A DNA stretch of 64,000 nucleotides from Diphasiastrum complanatum (Eukaryota > Streptophyta > Lycopodiopsida > Lycopodiales > Lycopodiaceae), in contig CM055100.1 in NCBI GenBank assembly GCA_029204225.1, forward strand, positions 34,588,645 to 34,652,644, read 5' to 3'. The translations under genes and the position numbers were made by a program. Of this stretch, positions 59,384 to 64,000 are shown piece after piece (within the stretch, counting starts at the first letter, position 1; each line of letters begins with the position of its first letter). The notes beneath the pieces are model-generated. The model was given only the letters and a program-made list of their open reading frames with translations. It made no database searches and had not been told where the DNA came from.

Positions 59384-61499
59384 GTACTAGTTTGAGAAGT
59401 ATGTCTTCAACTTTGGCTTCTTTTTGTTTGTTTGGGCTGTATTGACCAGCTATTGTGTTCTTTGTCAAAGTGCTCCTTTTTGTAACATGCAGATTATATC
59501 AGTTATTTTCAATAGGCAAACATTAGGTAGATGATGGTGACGATGGCCATTGTGCACAGGTGATGCTGTATTAGTTGCATGTGTGAATGATCTATCATTT
59601 TGATGTAATTTGAGCTGAAATGTAAGGACTTTGCATTTAGTTGGCCAACATGGTGTAGGCTTAGAGTATTCAAATTCAAAGCACAGAGTAATCAAAGCCC
59701 TGGCTGCTTGGTGCAGACAAAGGATTTCTGTTTCAATGATATTGATGATGAGTCAGAAGTGGCCGGGTTTTTTGTAGACCATGGTTGGTACTCAAGATAT
59801 TTAAGTACTTTAGTACTAGTAATTAGTGCTGTAAGGTCAAATGCCAGACTACAGCTCAAGTGTACTTATGTCTAGCTATGACCCATATTTTGGATGCAAG
59901 AGCAACTAGACTATCGTGTGTTGCATGCATGAAATCCTGTAGATACATCAACTACCTAATAGTAATGTGAAAAAGAAGCTAAATTACCGTTTTTAGGTGG
60001 TGGCACCTGCAGTGGACTTCTGCATTGTTTGGATTAGGGTAAAGATATATTCGCTGACCATCATGGGATTGTTGGAGTGGGGTGACCAACATTAAGAGCT
60101 AATGTTTTACTGAATGATTAAATCGCGATTTCGATTTGAACAAATTCGAATCAGAAACTGGAACTCCAGAATTATTTTTCCATTTGCATGTGTTTCTAGA
60201 ATTCGAAGTTATGGTTTATGAACTTTGAACATCTGATCATTTAAGTTTCTTTTGCCACTCCAGCCTGCCCTCCTCTTTTCAACATCTTTGCAACTCGGAT
60301 TTCTAAACCCCTGAATCCCAAGTCCTGAAACTATGGAATGCTGTAACTTTTTGGGAATCTGGATGCATGATGAATCATAATTGATCCTATTATTGATAGA
60401 TACCATTGTTGATATTGAAAGCTGTAAAACTATGAAGAGGGTTGTAAGTTGTAAGGAATCGAACTTATGTAACTTTAGTCCTCATTGTGTGAATGCAGTA
60501 GTGTTGTGTACCCTTTACCATAAACCAACTGTTAATTTTTTTGTTGTCACATAAATTTATCATAAGTTCTGTACTGTTTTTGTTTCATAAATCCAGTGCA
60601 AAAGAGCCGGACTCGGATTCACTGACTGACTCAAGTCGGGCTGGAAACATCAATTGAAGCCTACGCTACAAGTCCTAGAATGCTACCTATTCTTAGATCA
60701 ACGCAATCTCCCATAACTAGGAGGGTGTGGAGGAGAGGGAGACACATTCTTATAGTAGTTTGTAGTTTCCTCGGCTCGAAGGAGCTAGTGGAAGGGATGA
60801 GAGCTTGCTTATCTTCTCCAACATTTTCTTTGGTTGAGTCGGTTGAGATGAGGTAGTGGGACTTTAGCTGATTTTGTCTGCTATTAGTTGCTGCCTTTAT
60901 CTTGGATGAGTGTGCCCTTCTGTTTGGAGAAGTGAGGGAAACTGACCATGATGGTCTCGATAAGAAGATATGAAAACTAGTGTGGACATATGGCTGTGCA
61001 TGTGACCTGCACCTACTCTTGTACCCTGATGACTGAGTACATATGTTGTAACATGCAGTTCGTGCTGTTGTGTATGATGGAGTTGATGGTCTAAAACTGT
61101 AACTGGACTCTATGTTTGCACGCCTTGTATGCTATGCAATGACTACAATCATTGATGTATTTCAAGTCAAGATGGAGGAACTTATCTTGTCCTACATCTC
61201 TCTTGTAGAAATTCTGTCCGAGTCTTTGTATTTGTAGGTATTTTGTGGAAAATATCATGGCAACTAGCTACACGTGTCTTCTTGGAAGATTGTAGTAATG
61301 GGCCATTTGTACGTCTAGGAGAAACACTAAAAGGGATTGCCTTTTCCTTCTCTCCATGGATTTGGACATTTCTTGTCTTTTAATGACATGGCAATCTTGA
61401 TCTATTGGCTAATAATATTGTGTCACTTCTTTCTCTTGTTGCTTTCTAGCATGCATATTGAAGGTATTTGGTTATGGTTCTAGTTTGTGCTTATGCACA
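59384..61499. other. Downstream region of the helicase gene; terminal exon not located
   Basis: GTACTAG at 59,384 is a good donor, so another exon should follow. Candidate acceptors near 59,493, 59,560, 59,716 and 60,597 lead quickly to stops or to text unlike the family's C-terminus. No polyadenylation site can be assigned. No element was recognised. Confidence 0.4.
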
Positions 61500-63250
61500 T
61501 CTTTCCTTGTCCAACGTTGCGAGATGAGGTTTTGCATGACCGAGGCTTTCGGATGTGCTTGGATTACAAGAGGTTGAATAAAATAATTATTAAGAATAAA
61601 TATCGTTTGCCCCGAATGGATGATCTGGTGGTGGAGCTAAATACTTCACAAAAATAGATCTCAGAACCGGGTATCATCAAATTAGAATTCATCCGATGTG
61701 CAAAAGATTGGTTTTTGGACGAGATTTGGTCATTATGAATTTCTTCTACTTCCTTTTGGGTTGACGAATGCACCTACGACATTTCAACAGACGATGAACG
61801 ATATTTTTCGTTCATATCTGGGTCAATTTGTAGTTGTATTTTTAGATGATATTCTCATCTACAGAAGAATTCTTAAGAAGCATTTGCATCATCTTAAGAT
61901 TGTCTTGAGAATTCTCAGAAGAGAAATTATGTGCTAAAGAGTCTGAGTGTGAGTTCTTTAAGCACAAGTTAGTGTACCTCGGTCATAAGATCACCTCGGA
62001 TGGGTTGAAGATAGACGAGAGTAAGGTCAAGACAATGCTTGAGTGGCCGATACCGAAGACGGTTAGAGAAGTTAAATCTTTTTTCGGTTTTACTGTTTTC
62101 TTTCGTAAGTCAATTGAAAATTATGCAAAGGTAGCAGCCTCTCTTAATAATCTGACTAAAGGTAGAGTTAATAAGAAAAAGAAGAGAGGTCAACCCTAGT
62201 CTGCCCATTGAATGGATTGAAGGATTGTTTCGAGAAACTCAAACATATGGATGATTTCAGCTCCTATTTTACAGACCGCGAATCCAGATTTATTTTACGT
62301 TGTGGGAACTGATGCAAGTGATTCGGTGGTAAGAGCAGTTCTTTTACAAAATGATAGGCTGATAGCGTTTGAAAGCAAAAAACTTATCGGACCTCAGTTG
62401 CGTTATTCAACGCAGATTGTGAGACATGCACTTAAAACCTGGAGGCATTACCTTTATGGTAGTCAGTTTATAGTGTATACAGATCACCAGCCTCGAAAGC
62501 ACTTTTGGAACCAACACAATATGAGAGGTCATAAAGCTCGCTGGGCTGATCTTATCTGAGCTTATGTAGGAATTTGATTATGAGATCCGATATGTCAAAG
62601 GCCACTCTAACCAGGTTGCTGACGCTCTTAGTCGGATTGGTGAATTAAATGAACTTTCATTCACCCAGATTACCACTGATCTATATCTTTCGTTGAGAGG
62701 AAAGTGCGAATCAGATTCTCATTTTGGTTGCATTTGGAAAATGGTTGAGACCGGGAAAAATGAGAATGGAATAGAGATTAATTCACAGGGATTTTAGGTT
62801 CCTAAGAAAGATAAGAAGATAATGGAACAATTTTTCGTCCGAGGTGGTTTGCTATTTCGGAATGGAAAAGTTTGTGTACCAGCGGATGATGAAATAAAGA
62901 AGAGAATTCTTTATGAATGTCATGACGTACCCTATGCAGGTCATCCAAGTATACACAGGTCAACTGCAAAGGCTTCTAATTTAGCCTAGATCTTTGTGGA
63001 AGGATTATTCAGGCTTTATGCATTGCTAAGTGATAGAGATCCTAAGTTTACAGGTCACTTTTGGTCAGCTGTATTCCATAAGCTAGAAGCCTCACTTGGT
63101 TTTAGGTCTACTGATCATCTCAAATCAGACTATTAGATAGAAAGAACTAATTAGACTATGGAGGAGATGTTGAGGACATATGTGTGTCACACGCAATCTT
63201 GGTGGGAGGATTACATTCCTTTAACTGTTAGGGTTTTGACTAGCCATTTC
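61500..63250 (+). pseudogene. Ty3-gypsy RT, RNase H and integrase relic
   Basis: Reverse transcriptase begins near 61,555 (LDYKRLNK). The frame 61,698-61,937 has [20 protein letters not shown] and [10 protein letters not shown], the YxDD-type box. MYLGHKITSDGLKIDESKVK follows at 61,972. RNase H lies at 62,251-62,559 (VVGTDASDSVVRAVLLQ and QFIVYTDHQP). YECHDVPYAGHPSIH is the integrase zinc region near 62,920. The core resumes at SDRDPKFTGHFW near 63,035 after a gap, so the segment with the first catalytic Asp is deleted. It ends at WWEDYIPL near 63,220. It shares the layout of the 26-30 kb element but is much older. No LTR found. Confidence 0.85.
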
Positions 63251-63978
63251 CTGTTGGTTAGGTGGTTTTGCTCCACAGGTGTCCTTTTGGTTGCATGTAA
63301 CAGTATCTAAGAAGATCTTCACTTGGCGATCGTAACAATAGAGGACGTCGATGTTTTCATAGTAGTGGTTCAAGAGTTGTGTCATAATTTTGAATGGCAC
63401 AAGATCAAATGTGTGAATGATGTCACCTTTAGGGTGTGAAAGAGGTGGCCCATTTTATTGTCCTTGAATGAATAGGAGGATAGTCATATGTGTGACAACA
63501 CTAGTATCAAAAGTCATTGGACATCAAAAGTAGATGCTTTTATGCCATTAGAGACCTTGAGTCTCAACAAGAGAGTAGCGGTGTACCTCGGAGTAGTTGT
63601 ATGTATCTGTTTAGGTGTGTACCATGTACTGGCGAATGGATGCCATTTGGTGATGAAATTAGAGTTCAGATTTTATGGTAAAGTGTATACTGAAGTCCAT
63701 AATGTGCATTGTGGAAGCATTCTTCTCCTTATATCCCTGTCATATTCACATATGGAAGTTGCATGTAACACATTCAAGGCTTAAAGCATCACACTTATGA
63801 GTCAATAATCTAAATATCTAAAACCTTGAACATCACATTGAAAGTTTATAGCACCCTACATTCTAGATTCTATAGGCTATTTGTGGTCTAAAAGGTAGAT
63901 GGACTTACAATTGTCTGTGCACTGCTAAAACCTTTATTCTATGGTTTGTTTCAGTTTAAGTGGCTATTTTTGCGAAAC
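63251..63978. other. Unassigned
   Basis: A plus frame of 98 codons at 63,488-63,784 has a hydrophobic stretch (VYLGVVVCICLGVYHVLANG) that could be a membrane segment. It shows no other support and lies directly after a gypsy relic. Confidence 0.25.
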
Positions 63979-64000
63979 CCCCCACCCCCCCTCCCCCCCC
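63979..64000. repeat. C-rich terminal run
   Basis: The last 22 bases are almost all C. This is unlike anything else in the window and may be a read or contig edge. Confidence 0.7.

Noticed and set aside
59701-59790. Acceptor GTGCAG with downstream TKDFCFNDIDDESEV considered as last helicase exon
   Set aside because: Phase is possible, but the residues do not resemble the known C-terminus and the exon has no clear end.

Overview
The window is nuclear DNA of a land plant. It contains one real host gene, spliced with GT-AG introns, embedded in dense LTR-retrotransposon wreckage. Several elements carry primer sites complementary to plant initiator tRNA-Met (core TGGTATCAGAGC). The host gene is the plant F-box/CW/SNF2 helicase type known from Arabidopsis At3g54460. 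The long TE-filled intron and strongly decayed elements fit a large genome such as a fern or lycophyte, but that placement is only an inference.

Layout. 1-490: copia remnant. 491-5320: an LTR-bounded element on the minus strand whose only protein is an unrecognised, coiled-coil-containing one, with seven 25-bp tandem repeats upstream. 5.6-8.65 kb: a minus-strand copia remnant with a 5' LTR. 8.65-10.87 kb: a second, diverged copy of the unrecognised element with its own LTR. 10.87-12.86 kb, plus strand: an LTR fragment, three 90-bp repeats, a broken intronless histone H3/CENH3-like reading frame, and directly after it a broken, intron-containing Ulp1-like (C48) protease. 13.3-16.7 kb: an unknown minus ORF and a truncated minus copia. 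17.5-20.8 kb: an acidic C-terminal exon, a minus gypsy gag/protease relic and a plus gypsy gag relic. 20.8-26.1 kb: mostly featureless.

26,084-30,649 holds a complete Ty3-gypsy insertion with two 358-bp LTRs and a perfect ATAGA target duplication. It lies inside an older copia-LTR-like sequence and has lost protease and most of reverse transcriptase. 30.85-32.8 kb is a GC-rich palindrome cluster with long microsatellites. 32.8-45.7 kb is a mosaic of minus-strand copia and gypsy pieces. These include two further LTRs of the 8-kb copia family (one with a large GA expansion), a copia RNase H relic with five 18-bp repeats in its LTR, and a copia gag-protease-integrase relic with its LTR.

46.1-47.3 kb is a CT/GA-rich promoter-like region with a perfect hairpin. 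47,280-59,383 is the helicase gene: seven exons with consistent splice phases, 1,365 codons. Its third intron is 6.2 kb and contains a plus-strand copia relic and an antisense LINE endonuclease relic. I could not find the last short exon. 61.5-63.25 kb is a decayed plus-strand gypsy pol. The window ends in a C-rich run that may be an assembly edge.

Most promising for novelty: the histone-H3-like plus Ulp1-like composite at 11.3-12.9 kb; the LTR element family encoding an unknown protein (1.5-5.3 kb and 8.65-10.9 kb); and the palindrome cluster at 31.1-32.6 kb.
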